A stretch of 50,620 nt of DNA. Origin: an uncultured bacterium (GTDB taxonomy: Bacteria > Gemmatimonadota > Gemmatimonadetes > Longimicrobiales > RSA9). A program made the position numbers and the translations under genes. Below the pieces are notes generated by a model, which saw only the letters and a list, made by a program, of their open reading frames with translations, was not told the DNA's origin and did not search any database. Of the stretch, positions 1-9,361 are shown piece by piece; position 1 is the first letter of the stretch; each line of letters opens with the position of its first letter. The DNA is taken from assembly GCA_937889645.1 (NCBI GenBank), contig CALBZE010000013.1:1-50620 (forward strand), in the 5' to 3' direction.

Positions 1-76
1 GAGCCCCGAGCCCCGAGCCCCGAGCCCCGAGCCCTGAGCCCTGAGCCCTGAGCCCTGACACCTGACCCCTGCCCCC

Positions 77-77
<1 letters not shown>
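1..77. repeat. Heptanucleotide tandem repeat (GAGCCCY)n
   Basis: Four exact copies of GAGCCCC (1-28) are followed by four of GAGCCCT (29-56) and three degenerate heptamers (57-77) that run into the stop codon of the carboxylase gene. The array is cut by the window edge, so the true copy number is unknown. On the minus strand it reads as G3-G4 runs separated by 3-4 nt, a textbook G-quadruplex pattern. It lies just downstream of the carboxylase gene. Confidence 0.9.
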
Positions 78-1627
<1,550 letters not shown>

Positions 1628-1628
1628 C

Positions 1629-2837
1629 TCAACGATCCCTCCACCCATCGTCGGGCGGCGGCGACGCGGCGTCTCTCGGCCCCATCGCCGGCCTGAGTAT
1701 CCCCTGCTCGTACCGCATCAGGAACGGGCGCCGAACCACGCGCCCCTGGTCTATCGAAAGCACCCCCGTCGCCGCACGGAGCGACCGGACGCGGTGCATC
1801 GCTTCGGCCACCTCCGTCGGCGAATCCGCACCGGCGTCCACGGCGGCGAGAACGAGCGCCAGGGCGTCGTAGCCGAGCGCCGGGAACGGGTGCCGCAGCG
1901 ACCGACGGTACGCCTGCTCGTAGCGTGCGACGAACTCGCCCCACGCGACCTCGTCGCTCGACGGCGGCAACGGCGTCGCCACGACGACGCCCTCGAGGTA
2001 GCGCATCGCGACGCGGTCCCGCACCGACTCCGCGGCCCAGTCCTCGCCGCCGAGCACCTTCACGCCGGCCCCGGCCAACCCGTAGTACGTGATCTGAGGC
2101 GCGATCTGATGGACGTCCCGTTCCGGAACGGGGACGAATACGACTTGCGGCGCCGCCGCCGCGATCGCCCGCAGGTGCGTCGCAAACGTCGTCGTACCCG
2201 CGTCGTACGGCATGTCGGCGACGATCCGCCCGCCCGCCGCGCGGAACGTCGCGGCGAACGCCTCCGCCTGCCGCCGGTGCGCGCCAACGCGCGGGTACAG
2301 GACCGCCGCCCGGACCCACCCCATCCGCGCCGCGTACCGCGCCAGCGCCTCCGCGCCGAGCGCGTCAGGCGCGTTCAGAGCGAACACGTTCGGCGCCGTC
2401 GGGTCCGAGGCCCCGATCGGGTCGATCAACACGAGCCGCGCATCCGATCGCGCCCGCGCCGCCGCCTCCGCCACGCCCGGGAGGATCGGGCCGATCACCG
2501 CGACGGCGCCGCGCGACTCCAGCGCCCGCACGGCGTCCGCGGCGCGCTCCGGGTCGCCGCCGTCGTCGACGACGTCCAGCTCGACCGGGCGAGCCCCTTC
2601 CGCATCGGCGCGCTCGCGGGCCGCGAGCTCTACCCCCTCGAGCACCAGCTCGCCGTACCGGACCCATTCCTCCGCACCGCTGCGCGGAACGACGACGCCG
2701 ATCCGCACCGGCACGGCGAGCACCGCCGGGCCGGCTTCCTCCCGCGGAACCGTCGCTCCTTCCGGCCTCCCGGCCCCGGCCGCGCAACCGGCCAGTACCA
2801 CGGCCGCCGCCAGGCCCCCCATCCGATTCGCTGCCAT
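1629..2837 (-). CDS. ABC-type solute-binding lipoprotein (periplasmic-binding, Leu/Ile/Val-like fold)
   Basis: A 402-residue predicted lipoprotein. The N-terminus has a short hydrophobic stretch ending in VVLAGC, a lipobox, so the mature protein should be anchored through Cys near residue 16. The rest has the layout of type I periplasmic binding proteins (Peripla_BP_6, also used by LpoA-like penicillin-binding-protein activators): RIGVVVPRSG, GAVAVIGPILPGVAEAAA, FALNAPDALGAEALARYA and GYDALALVLAAVDAG. The ATG at 2837 gives a proper signal peptide and has GGGAGA upstream; longer in-frame extensions lack one. No permease or ATPase genes are adjacent, so this may be an orphan binding protein or an LpoA-like factor. 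It ends 1 nt before pccB and is probably co-transcribed with it. Confidence 0.85.
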   Translation of the reverse strand: MAANRMGGLAAAVVLAGCAAGAGRPEGATVPREEAGPAVLAVPVRIGVVVPRSGAEEWVRYGELVLEGVELAARERADAEGARPVELDVVDDGGDPERAADAVRALESRGAVAVIGPILPGVAEAAARARSDARLVLIDPIGASDPTAPNVFALNAPDALGAEALARYAARMGWVRAAVLYPRVGAHRRQAEAFAATFRAAGGRIVADMPYDAGTTTFATHLRAIAAAAPQVVFVPVPERDVHQIAPQITYYGLAGAGVKVLGGEDWAAESVRDRVAMRYLEGVVVATPLPPSSDEVAWGEFVARYEQAYRRSLRHPFPALGYDALALVLAAVDAGADSPTEVAEAMHRVRSLRAATGVLSIDQGRVVRRPFLMRYEQGILRPAMGPRDAASPPPDDGWRDR

Positions 2838-2907
2838 CGACCTATCGTCTCTCCCGCCGCGTGCCGCGCCACGCCGGAGGCCGGACCGAACTCGCGTGCA
2901 ACTCCTG

Positions 2908-2936
2908 AAAATAGCCGGATCCCGGCTCCTTGCCAA
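2908..2936 (-). promoter_or_regulatory. Sigma70-type promoter for the solute-binding protein/pccB unit
   Basis: On the minus strand, TTGGCA (2931-2936), a 17-bp spacer and TATTTT (2908-2913) lie about 70 nt upstream of the ATG at 2837. The match is 5/6 and 4/6 to the sigma70 consensus. It falls after the rpsA terminator, which supports a new transcription unit. Confidence 0.55.
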
Positions 2937-3021
2937 TTCACGCACTCCGGGGCACGTCGCGAAGCAGCGCGGGCGTACCGATGGGCCCCGCGACCCGAAG
3001 GCACACGGGCCATACAACGAG

Positions 3022-3058
3022 AAAGAGGACGGGCCCCGAAAGGGAACCCGTCCTCTCT
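3022..3058 (-). terminator. Rho-independent terminator downstream of rpsA
   Basis: A 10-bp perfect stem (3024-3033 with 3047-3056; AGAGGACGGG/CCCGTCCTCT) lies 30-65 nt after the rpsA stop. On the minus strand it is followed by TTTCTCGTT, a weak U-tract. The plus strand also has CTTTT after the stem. Confidence 0.7.
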
Positions 3059-3088
3059 TTTCCGCCGGAGCGACCCTGTCGCCGCGGC

Positions 3089-4987
3089 TCAGGCCTCCTC
3101 GGCCGGGCGCTCCTCCTCGGCCGGTGCCTCCTCCGCAGCCAGCTCGGCCGCCGGGACCTCGGCCTCGATCGACGACTCCGGCGCAGCGGCCTGGTCCTCG
3201 ATCTGCTCCTCCGTCGGACGGACCTCGGTCTCCGTGACCAGCTCCGTCCCCGCCGGTGTCGCGCCGCCCTCGTAATCCGGGATCGCGACCACCGTCAGCA
3301 CGATGCGACGATTCACCGCGTCCGACTCGAGGACCCGCAGATCCAGCGGCTGACCCTCGCGGAAGTGGTCCGCCGGGTCCTTGAGGTTCTCGATCCCGAG
3401 CTGGCTGTTCGGGACGAAGCCCTCGACGTCGCCGCCCAGGTCGACGACCACGCCCTCGTCCAGCAGCCGCACGATCGTGCCGCGCGCCTCCACGCCCGGC
3501 GCGTACTGATCGACCAGGCGCGACCACGGATCCTCCTCGAGCTGCTTCAGCCCCAGCGAGATCCGCTTGTTCTCCGCATCCACCCCGAGGACCACGACCT
3601 CGATGTCGTCGCCCTTACGCAGCACTTCGGACGGATGCTGCACGCGCTTCGTCCAGCTCAGGTCCGAGATATGGATCAGACCGTCGATCCCCGGCTCGAT
3701 CTCGACGAACGCGCCGAACGACGTCAGGTTCCGCACCTTCCCCGTCACGCGCGTGCCCGTCGGGTACTTCGCCGGCAGCGCGAGCCACGGATCCTCCTCG
3801 ATCTGCTTCATGCCGAGCGAGATCTTTTCCTCGTCCCGATCGACCTTCAGCACGACCGCCTCGATCTCGTCGCCGATCGCCACCAGCTTCGACGGGTGCT
3901 TCACGTTCCGGGTCCAGCTCATCTCGCTGATGTGGACCAGACCCTCGACGCCCTTCTCCAGCTCGATGAAGGCGCCGTAGTTCGTGATCGAGACGACCTT
4001 GCCGCGGACCCGCGCGCCGACCGGGTACTTCCGCTCCACGTCCTTCCACGGATACGGGAGGAGCTGCTTGAGCCCCAGCGAGATCCGCTCGCGATCCCAG
4101 TCGATGTCCAGGACCTTGACATCCATCTCCTGGCCGATCTCGACGATCTCCGACGGATGCCCGACCCGGCCCCAGCTCATGTCCGTGATGTGCAGCAGCC
4201 CGTCCAGGCCGCCCAGGTCGATGAACGCGCCGAAGTCCGTCACGTTCTTGACCACGCCCTTCCGGACCTGGCCGACCAGCAGCTCCTTGACCAACTGCTC
4301 GCGCTTCGTCTCGCGCTCCTGCTCCAGGATCACCCGGCGGCTGACCACGATGTTGCGGCGCCGCTTGTTCAGCTTGATGATCTTGAACTCGAACGTCTGG
4401 CCGAGCAGGTCCTCGACGTTCGGCACGCGCCGCAGCGCGATCTGCGAGCCGGGCAGGAACGCGTCCACGCCCATCAGGTCGACCGTCACGCCGCCCTTGA
4501 TCTTGCGCATCAGCGTGCCGGGCACCTTCTCGTCGTTTTCGTACGCCGACTTGATCTTCTCCCACACGCGCAGGAAGTCGGCCTTCTTCTTCGACAGGAC
4601 GACGACGCCTTCCTCGTCCTCCAGGTTCTCCAGGAAGACGTCGACCTCGTCGCCGGGCTGGAGCTGATCCGGGTTCTTGAACTCGTCGCGCGGGACCGCG
4701 CCCTCGCTCTTGAACCCGACGTCCAGGATGACCGCGTTGTCCGTCACGCGCAGCACCCGCGCCTTGACGATCTCGCCTTCCTCGACGTTCGTCAGCGTCT
4801 CCTCGTACATCTGGAGCATCGCCTCGTACTCCTCGGGCGAATACTCCTCATCCCACAGGTCCGGGCGCGCGTCGAACGCACGTGCGCTCTCGACGACCCG
4901 CGTGGTAGTCGGCTGCGCGCCGGCCGTCTCCTGCGCCGTCGCTTCGACGTTGTCCTGCTCTTCGATCTGCCCCGGGCGATCCGCCAT
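3089..4987 (-). CDS. rpsA: 30S ribosomal protein S1
   Basis: The protein has 632 residues and six S1 (OB-fold) RNA-binding domains in a row. The first two are divergent (EGEIVKARVLRV near residue 70; the KIKGG region near 160) and bind the ribosome in known S1 proteins. Domains 3-5 carry the classic VTDFGAFIDL, ITNYGAFIEL and LTSFGAFVEI motifs that contact mRNA. Domain 6 is weaker (RGTIVRLLDEGVVVDLGG). A Glu/Ala-rich acidic tail of about 70 residues follows. I chose the ATG at 4987 (MADRPG), with GGAGG about 11 nt upstream, over a GTG at 5026 that only adds a poor extension. It has its own strong promoter and terminator. The cmk-rpsA neighbourhood matches many other bacteria. Confidence 0.96.
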   Translation of the reverse strand: MADRPGQIEEQDNVEATAQETAGAQPTTTRVVESARAFDARPDLWDEEYSPEEYEAMLQMYEETLTNVEEGEIVKARVLRVTDNAVILDVGFKSEGAVPRDEFKNPDQLQPGDEVDVFLENLEDEEGVVVLSKKKADFLRVWEKIKSAYENDEKVPGTLMRKIKGGVTVDLMGVDAFLPGSQIALRRVPNVEDLLGQTFEFKIIKLNKRRRNIVVSRRVILEQERETKREQLVKELLVGQVRKGVVKNVTDFGAFIDLGGLDGLLHITDMSWGRVGHPSEIVEIGQEMDVKVLDIDWDRERISLGLKQLLPYPWKDVERKYPVGARVRGKVVSITNYGAFIELEKGVEGLVHISEMSWTRNVKHPSKLVAIGDEIEAVVLKVDRDEEKISLGMKQIEEDPWLALPAKYPTGTRVTGKVRNLTSFGAFVEIEPGIDGLIHISDLSWTKRVQHPSEVLRKGDDIEVVVLGVDAENKRISLGLKQLEEDPWSRLVDQYAPGVEARGTIVRLLDEGVVVDLGGDVEGFVPNSQLGIENLKDPADHFREGQPLDLRVLESDAVNRRIVLTVVAIPDYEGGATPAGTELVTETEVRPTEEQIEDQAAAPESSIEAEVPAAELAAEEAPAEEERPAEEA

Positions 4988-5127
4988 GGCCTTGGGTGCC
5001 TCCGAAATGTCTCGCGTCGGGCCCACTCGAGCCCACGAGGTTGAGGGTGAACACGAAAGGAGAGACGCGCCGCGCCTCCCCGCCTCACCGGTGCCCGCGC
5101 CCAGGCGCGGCCGATGCGTAGCTCTTG

Positions 5128-5156
5128 ATTTTACGCGGTTTCGGGCCTCTGGTCAA
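5128..5156 (-). promoter_or_regulatory. Strong sigma70-type promoter of rpsA
   Basis: TTGACC (5151-5156) and TAAAAT (5128-5133) are separated by exactly 17 bp on the minus strand. Both match the consensus at 5/6. The start codon of rpsA is about 140 nt downstream, leaving a long 5' UTR (about 4988-5121) where S1 autoregulation could act. I see no other gene in the 4988-5289 gap. Confidence 0.8.
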
Positions 5157-5289
5157 CCCCTGCGGCCGGTTTGCGGCGTCGCCGACCCGTCACGTCGGCG
5201 CGCCCCGGCGACGCGTCACGGGGCGGCTCCGCGGCGGCGCGCGACCGGCCGCGGGCCGCGCCCCGGTCACGCGCCGCCCGCCGCGTCCG

Positions 5290-5964
5290 TTACGCCTCGC
5301 CGGCGCGGGAACGGGCCAGCCGGACGATGCGGTCGACCTGCTCCTCGAACGTGAGCGAGGTGGTGTCGATGGGGATGGCGTCTTCGGCCTGACGGAGCGG
5401 CGCCACCTCGCGTTCGGAGTCCATGCGGTCGCGCTCGCGCAGCCGCTCGACTTCGGCGGCGAGGGTGGCGGGGTCGGGGTCGGGCACGCCGTCCTGGGCC
5501 AGGCGGCGCCGCGCGCGGACGACCGGATCGGCGTACAGGAAGATCTTTAGCTCGGCGTCCGGGAAGACGACGGTGCCGATGTCGCGGCCGTCGGCGACGA
5601 GGTCGACGCCCTTCGCCGCCTCGCGCAGCCGGCCGAGGAGCCAGTCCCGGACGGACGGCACGCGCGCCATGCGCGAGACGTGGGCGTTGACCTCGGGCGA
5701 GCGGATCGCGTCCGACACGTCCGCGCCGTCGACGAGCATCCGGAACCCGGAGTCGGCGGGCTCGGCACGGACGTCGAATGCGTCGAGCTCCGCCCGGGAG
5801 AATCCGTCCCATGCGTCGACGGGGACGCCTTTGCGGAGCGCGGCGTAGGTGAGCGCGCGGTAGAACGCCCCGGAGTCGAGGTGTCGGAAACCGAGGCGGC
5901 GAGCCACCTCGCGCGCGGTGGTGCTCTTGCCCGAGCCGGCCGGGCCGTCGATGGCGATGATCAT
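5290..5964 (-). CDS. cmk: Cytidylate kinase
   Basis: Cmk phosphorylates CMP and dCMP to the diphosphates using ATP in the cytoplasm. The 224-residue length is typical. The P-loop GPAGSGKST is at residues 7-15. The CMP-binding region LDSGAFYRALTYAAL and the VADGRDIGTVVFPDAELKIFL motif follow, with RDRMDSEREVAPLRQAEDA and IDTTSLTFEEQVDRI at the C-terminus, all hallmarks of the family. The ATG at 5964 overlaps the aroA stop codon by 4 nt (ATGA), so the two are translationally coupled, an arrangement seen widely (aroA-cmk-rpsA). Confidence 0.96.
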   Translation of the reverse strand: MIIAIDGPAGSGKSTTAREVARRLGFRHLDSGAFYRALTYAALRKGVPVDAWDGFSRAELDAFDVRAEPADSGFRMLVDGADVSDAIRSPEVNAHVSRMARVPSVRDWLLGRLREAAKGVDLVADGRDIGTVVFPDAELKIFLYADPVVRARRRLAQDGVPDPDPATLAAEVERLRERDRMDSEREVAPLRQAEDAIPIDTTSLTFEEQVDRIVRLARSRAGEA

Positions 5965-7289
5965 CGGGTGAGTGCGGTCGCGGCCTCCCGCAGGGAGGTC
6001 CAGAAGCCAGGGAAGCTGATGCCGGCCGCCTCCGGCCGGTCGATCTCGATCCGGTTGCCGGGGAGCACGCCGAGGACGCCGAACGCCATGGCGATCCGGT
6101 GGTCGCCGTCCGTGCGCACCTGGCCGGCGAGCGGGCGGTCCGTCCCACGAACGACGAGCCCATCCGCGAGTTCCTCGGCCTCTACGCCGAGGGCGCGAAG
6201 GTTCTCCGCCAGGACGCGCAGCCGGTCGGTCTCCTTGACCCTCAGCTCCGACGCGCCGGTGATCGTCGTCTCGCCCTCGGCCCGCGCGGCCAGCACGGCG
6301 AGGATCGGGATCTCGTCGATCATCGCCGGGATCTCGGCGGCGCCGACGCGGGTCGCCCGGAGCTCGGCCGCTCGGGCGACGACGTCGCCGACCGGCTCGC
6401 CGCACTCCTCGCGGGCATCGAGCACCTCGACCTCCGCGCCCATGCGGCGGATCACGTCGAGCAGACCCGTGCGCCCGGGGTTCAGCCCGACGCCGGAGAC
6501 CCGCACGCTCCCGCCCGGCGAGAGCAGCCCCAGCGCAATGAAGAACGCGGCGGAAGAGAAGTCGCCCGGCACGGTGTAGTCGATGGGGTTCAAAGACGAT
6601 GGCGGCGCGAGGCGCACGGCGTACGCCCCGTCCGTTCCCCGCCCGACCTCCAGCTCCGCGCCCATCGCGCGCAGCATGCGCTCCGTGTGGTCCCGCGACG
6701 CGACGCGTTCGCGCACCCGCACCTCGACGCCGCCGGCGATCCCGGCCAGGAGCAGCGCGCTCTTGACCTGCGCGCTCGACTTCGGGCTCTCGTAGTCGAT
6801 CGGCCGCAGCGGGCCGCCCGTCACGCGGATGGGCAGTCGATCCGGCTCGCCCAGCTCCTCGAAGCGCGCGCCCATCGCGGAGAGCGGCTCAGTGACCCGG
6901 CGCATCGGCCGCCGCCGTAGCGATTCGTCACCGGTCAGCTCGGCATGGAACGGGTACCCCGAGAGCAGGCCGAGGAGTAGCCGGGCCGTCGTCCCGCTGT
7001 TCCCGCAGTCGATCGGCGTCTTCGGCGCGGCCGGCCCCGCGAGCCCGCGCCCGGCCACCGTCACGGGTCCGCCGTCCGCCGGGAGGTCCGGCGCGTCGAG
7101 GCCGAGCGCGCGCAACGCCCCGACGGTCGACCAGGAATCCCCGGCAGGGAGGAGCCCGCGCAGCACGCTCGTCCCCCGCGCCAGCGAGGCCAGCATCAGC
7201 GCGCGGTGCGTGATCGACTTGTCGCCGGGAACCCGCACCTCCGCGTGCGCGCCCGCCACCCGCCGCATGGTCGTCGACACGGTCGTCAT
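5961..7289 (-). CDS. aroA: 3-phosphoshikimate 1-carboxyvinyltransferase (EPSP synthase)
   Basis: AroA condenses shikimate-3-phosphate with phosphoenolpyruvate to EPSP, the sixth step of the shikimate pathway. The protein has 442 residues. The N-terminal PGDKSITHRALMLASLA holds the shikimate-phosphate ligands (Lys24, Ser25, Arg29). CGNSGTTARLLLGLLSG is the PEP-site motif. The C-terminal half shows VPGDFSSAAFFIALG, MIDEIPILAVLAARAEGET and the GDHRIAMAFGVLG signature. Both ends overlap neighbours by 4 nt (ATGA with rnz upstream and with cmk downstream). No other aromatic pathway gene is in the window. Confidence 0.97.
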   Translation of the reverse strand: MTTVSTTMRRVAGAHAEVRVPGDKSITHRALMLASLARGTSVLRGLLPAGDSWSTVGALRALGLDAPDLPADGGPVTVAGRGLAGPAAPKTPIDCGNSGTTARLLLGLLSGYPFHAELTGDESLRRRPMRRVTEPLSAMGARFEELGEPDRLPIRVTGGPLRPIDYESPKSSAQVKSALLLAGIAGGVEVRVRERVASRDHTERMLRAMGAELEVGRGTDGAYAVRLAPPSSLNPIDYTVPGDFSSAAFFIALGLLSPGGSVRVSGVGLNPGRTGLLDVIRRMGAEVEVLDAREECGEPVGDVVARAAELRATRVGAAEIPAMIDEIPILAVLAARAEGETTITGASELRVKETDRLRVLAENLRALGVEAEELADGLVVRGTDRPLAGQVRTDGDHRIAMAFGVLGVLPGNRIEIDRPEAAGISFPGFWTSLREAATALTR

Positions 7290-8206
7290 TCCCCTTCGTT
7301 GCGGTACGGGACCTCGATGATCATGCCGTCGTTGGCGACGACGGCGCGAGAGAACACCTCCCGCGCCTCCCGCTCGAGCGGCCGCGGATCCTCCGAGTAC
7401 CGCGACGAGATGTGGGTGAGCACCAGCCGAAGCGCTCCCGCGCGCCGGGCGACCTCGGCCGCCTCCCGCGCCGTCGAGTGGTTCGTCGCGCGGGCCCGGT
7501 CGGCTTCGTCGTCCGCGAATGTGGCGTCGTGGATCAGCAGGTCCGCGCCGCGCGCGATCTCCACCGTGCGCCGGGTCGGGCGCGTGTCGCCCGTGTAGAC
7601 CAGCTTCCTCCCCGGGCGCGGCGGCCCGACCACGTCCTCCGGACGGATCACCCGCCCGTCGACCTCGACCGGCTCGCCGCGGTGCAGCTTCCCGAAGAGA
7701 GGGCCCTCCGGAACGCCCAGCTCCCGTGCCTTCTCCGGGTAGAAGCGGCCGAGCCGGTCGTGCTCGATCAGCGCGTAGCCGACGGAGCGACCGCCGTGCT
7801 GCGTCCGGTACGCCACGATGTCGTACTCGCCGCGCTCGACGCGGTCGCCCGGCTCCAGCTCCCTTATCGCGATCTCGAAGGGGACCCGCTCGACGCCCAG
7901 ATTCACCGCGGAGTGCAGGATCTCCCCGCTGCCGGCCGGGCCCCAGAGCGTGATCGGCTCCTCGCGCCCCTGCAGCCCCATCGTCCGCAGGAGCCCGATG
8001 ACGCCCAGGAAGTGGTCGGCGTGCATGTGCGTGAAGAAGATGTCGCCGACGCTGAACCCCGTCTGGAAGCGCATCATCTGCCGCTGCGTCCCCTCGCCGC
8101 AGTCGAAGAGGAGCAGCTCGCCGTGACGCGCGACCAGGATCGCGCTCACGTTGCGCCCCACGGTCGGCCGGCTCGCCGCCGTACCCAGGAACGTGACACG
8201 CATCAT
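7286..8206 (-). CDS. rnz: Ribonuclease Z (tRNA 3'-endonuclease)
   Basis: RNase Z cuts tRNA precursors directly after the discriminator base so that CCA can be added. The 306-residue protein is the short form. Metallo-beta-lactamase zinc ligands are visible in THMHADH (His60, His62, Asp64, His65), in LIHDATFADDE and in LVLTHISSRY near the C-terminus. The conserved GTAASRPTVGRNVSA and DCGEGTQRQ are at residues 8-43. The start is the first of two tandem ATGs (8206), placed 1 nt after the stop of the upstream membrane-protein gene; the second ATG (8203) is a possible alternative. It is third in a unit that begins with a CCA-less tRNA-Leu, which is itself a likely RNase Z substrate. Confidence 0.95.
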   Translation of the reverse strand: MMRVTFLGTAASRPTVGRNVSAILVARHGELLLFDCGEGTQRQMMRFQTGFSVGDIFFTHMHADHFLGVIGLLRTMGLQGREEPITLWGPAGSGEILHSAVNLGVERVPFEIAIRELEPGDRVERGEYDIVAYRTQHGGRSVGYALIEHDRLGRFYPEKARELGVPEGPLFGKLHRGEPVEVDGRVIRPEDVVGPPRPGRKLVYTGDTRPTRRTVEIARGADLLIHDATFADDEADRARATNHSTAREAAEVARRAGALRLVLTHISSRYSEDPRPLEREAREVFSRAVVANDGMIIEVPYRNEGE

Positions 8207-8207
8207 C

Positions 8208-8567
8208 TCAGCTTCGGCTCCGCTTGGCTGCATCCACGCCGCGGCGTATGCCCGCCACAACCCACAGCGCGGCGTACGACGCGTAGACCGGGGCCGGCCT
8301 GGGCAGGATCCAGGAGGGCAGCACGAGGAGCACCGACCAGAGCACGAGCGCCAGAAAGGCCCACGCCCGCGCGCGCCGCGCCTTGCGGGCCGCGCCACTC
8401 GCTTCGGCCATCCCGGTCAGGTCTCCGCGGTCCGCCAGCGTTTCGGCGACCGCGCCGGCAAAATAGGCCTCCGCACCGCTGCCGAGCACCCGGAGCGCGG
8501 ATCGCATCCATTGGTGCGCAACGGCGACGATGCCGGACACGGCGAGGATGTGAAGGGGAAGCTCCAT
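8208..8567 (-). CDS. Small membrane protein of unknown function between tRNA-Leu and rnz
   Basis: A 119-residue protein I do not recognise. The N-terminal segment HILAVSGIVAVAHQ is moderately hydrophobic. A stronger hairpin-like pair occupies the C-terminal half (AFLALVLWSVLLVLPSWIL, then PVYASYAALWVVAGI), separated by Pro-rich residues. The middle is charged (RKARRARA). It starts only 10 nt after the 3' end of tRNA-Leu, with no Shine-Dalgarno sequence between, and ends 1 nt before rnz. Translation may therefore depend on tRNA processing. It is plausibly real because its frame is intact, its spacing to rnz is tight and its hydrophobicity is organised. Confidence 0.65.
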   Translation of the reverse strand: MELPLHILAVSGIVAVAHQWMRSALRVLGSGAEAYFAGAVAETLADRGDLTGMAEASGAARKARRARAWAFLALVLWSVLLVLPSWILPRPAPVYASYAALWVVAGIRRGVDAAKRSRS

Positions 8568-8577
8568 GAAGTATCAA

Positions 8578-8660
8578 TGCCGGGGGCGGGACTCGAACCC
8601 GCATGCCTTTGGAGCGAGCGATTTTAAGTCGCCTGCGTCTACCAATTCCGCCACCCCGGC
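8578..8660 (-). tRNA. tRNA-Leu (anticodon UAA)
   Basis: The minus strand folds as a type II tRNA. The acceptor stem is GCCGGGG/CCCCGGC with discriminator A. The D arm contains GGTAGACGC, the anticodon loop CTTAAAA has anticodon TAA, a long variable arm follows, and the T arm is GCGGGTTCGAGTCCCGC. CCA is not encoded, so RNase Z and CCA-adding enzyme are needed for its 3' end. Confidence 0.95.
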
Positions 8661-8670
8661 CTACCCAAGG

Positions 8671-8699
8671 AATCTACCGGAATCGCCGCGCCCGCTCAA
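8671..8699 (-). promoter_or_regulatory. Promoter of the tRNA-Leu/membrane protein/rnz unit
   Basis: TTGAGC (8694-8699) and TAGATT (8671-8676) are 17 bp apart on the minus strand, ending 10 nt before the tRNA 5' end. The -35 overlaps the rpe stop codon. Each box matches the consensus at 4/6. Confidence 0.55.
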
Positions 8700-9361
8700 C
8701 CGCCCGCCGCGGCCCGCAGCGCCTGGATCCTCTCGCCGACCGTGCCGTCCCCGCCGTAGATCGCCGCGCCCGCCACCAGCACGCTCGCACCCGCCTCGAC
8801 CACTTCCGGCGCCGTATCCGGCCCGATCCCGCCATCGACCTCGAGCTCCACGCCCCAGAGATGGCGCTCCTGGAGAATGCGACGCATCCGCGCGACCTTC
8901 TCCGTGCTCGTCGGGATGTACCGCTGCCCGCCGAACCCCGGATTCACCGTCATCAGCAGGACGAGATCCACGTACGGCAGGATCTCGTCGAGCACGGAGA
9001 TCGGGGTGGAGGGGTTGATCGACACCCCGGGCCGCATCCCGAGCTCCCGGATCCGCTCGACGGTGCGGTGGAGGTGCGTGCACGCCTCCTGGTGCACCGT
9101 GAGGATCGTCGCCCCGGCCTCGGCGAACACCTCGAGGTACCGCTCCGGCGCCTCGATCATGAGGTGCACGTCGAGCGGCAGCTCCGTTATTCGACGCAGT
9201 GCCTTCACCACCGGCGGGCCGATCGTGATGTTGGGGACGAAGTGCCCATCCATCACATCGACATGGATCCAGTCGGCACCGCCGGCCTCCGCCCGCGCGA
9301 CCGCCTCGCCCAGGCGCGCGAAATCCGCGGACAGGATGCTTGGTGCGATCTTTACGCTCAC
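8696..9361 (-). CDS. rpe: Ribulose-phosphate 3-epimerase
   Basis: Rpe interconverts ribulose-5-phosphate and xylulose-5-phosphate in the pentose phosphate pathway. It is a 221-residue TIM barrel. PSILSADFARLG opens the protein. HVDVMDGHFVPNITIGP carries metal and catalytic residues (His33, Asp35). LDVHLMIE, LLMTVNPGFGGQ and VELEVDGGI (second catalytic Asp) follow in family order. The start is GTG at 9361, overlapping the rpiA stop by 4 nt (GTGA). It closes the sugar-phosphate operon. Confidence 0.97.
   Translation of the reverse strand: MSVKIAPSILSADFARLGEAVARAEAGGADWIHVDVMDGHFVPNITIGPPVVKALRRITELPLDVHLMIEAPERYLEVFAEAGATILTVHQEACTHLHRTVERIRELGMRPGVSINPSTPISVLDEILPYVDLVLLMTVNPGFGGQRYIPTSTEKVARMRRILQERHLWGVELEVDGGIGPDTAPEVVEAGASVLVAGAAIYGGDGTVGERIQALRAAAGG

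Noticed and set aside
4988..5026. Upstream GTG start for rpsA
   Set aside because: The 13 extra residues match nothing typical of S1, and the GTG lacks a ribosome site; the ATG at 4987 fits better.
2930..5044. Long open frames opposite rpsA
   Set aside because: They mirror the codon bias of rpsA, are dominated by Arg/Leu/Asp repeats, and have no start-site signals or recognisable domains. The same holds for long frames opposite pccB, the TonB receptor, rny, pheT and thrS.
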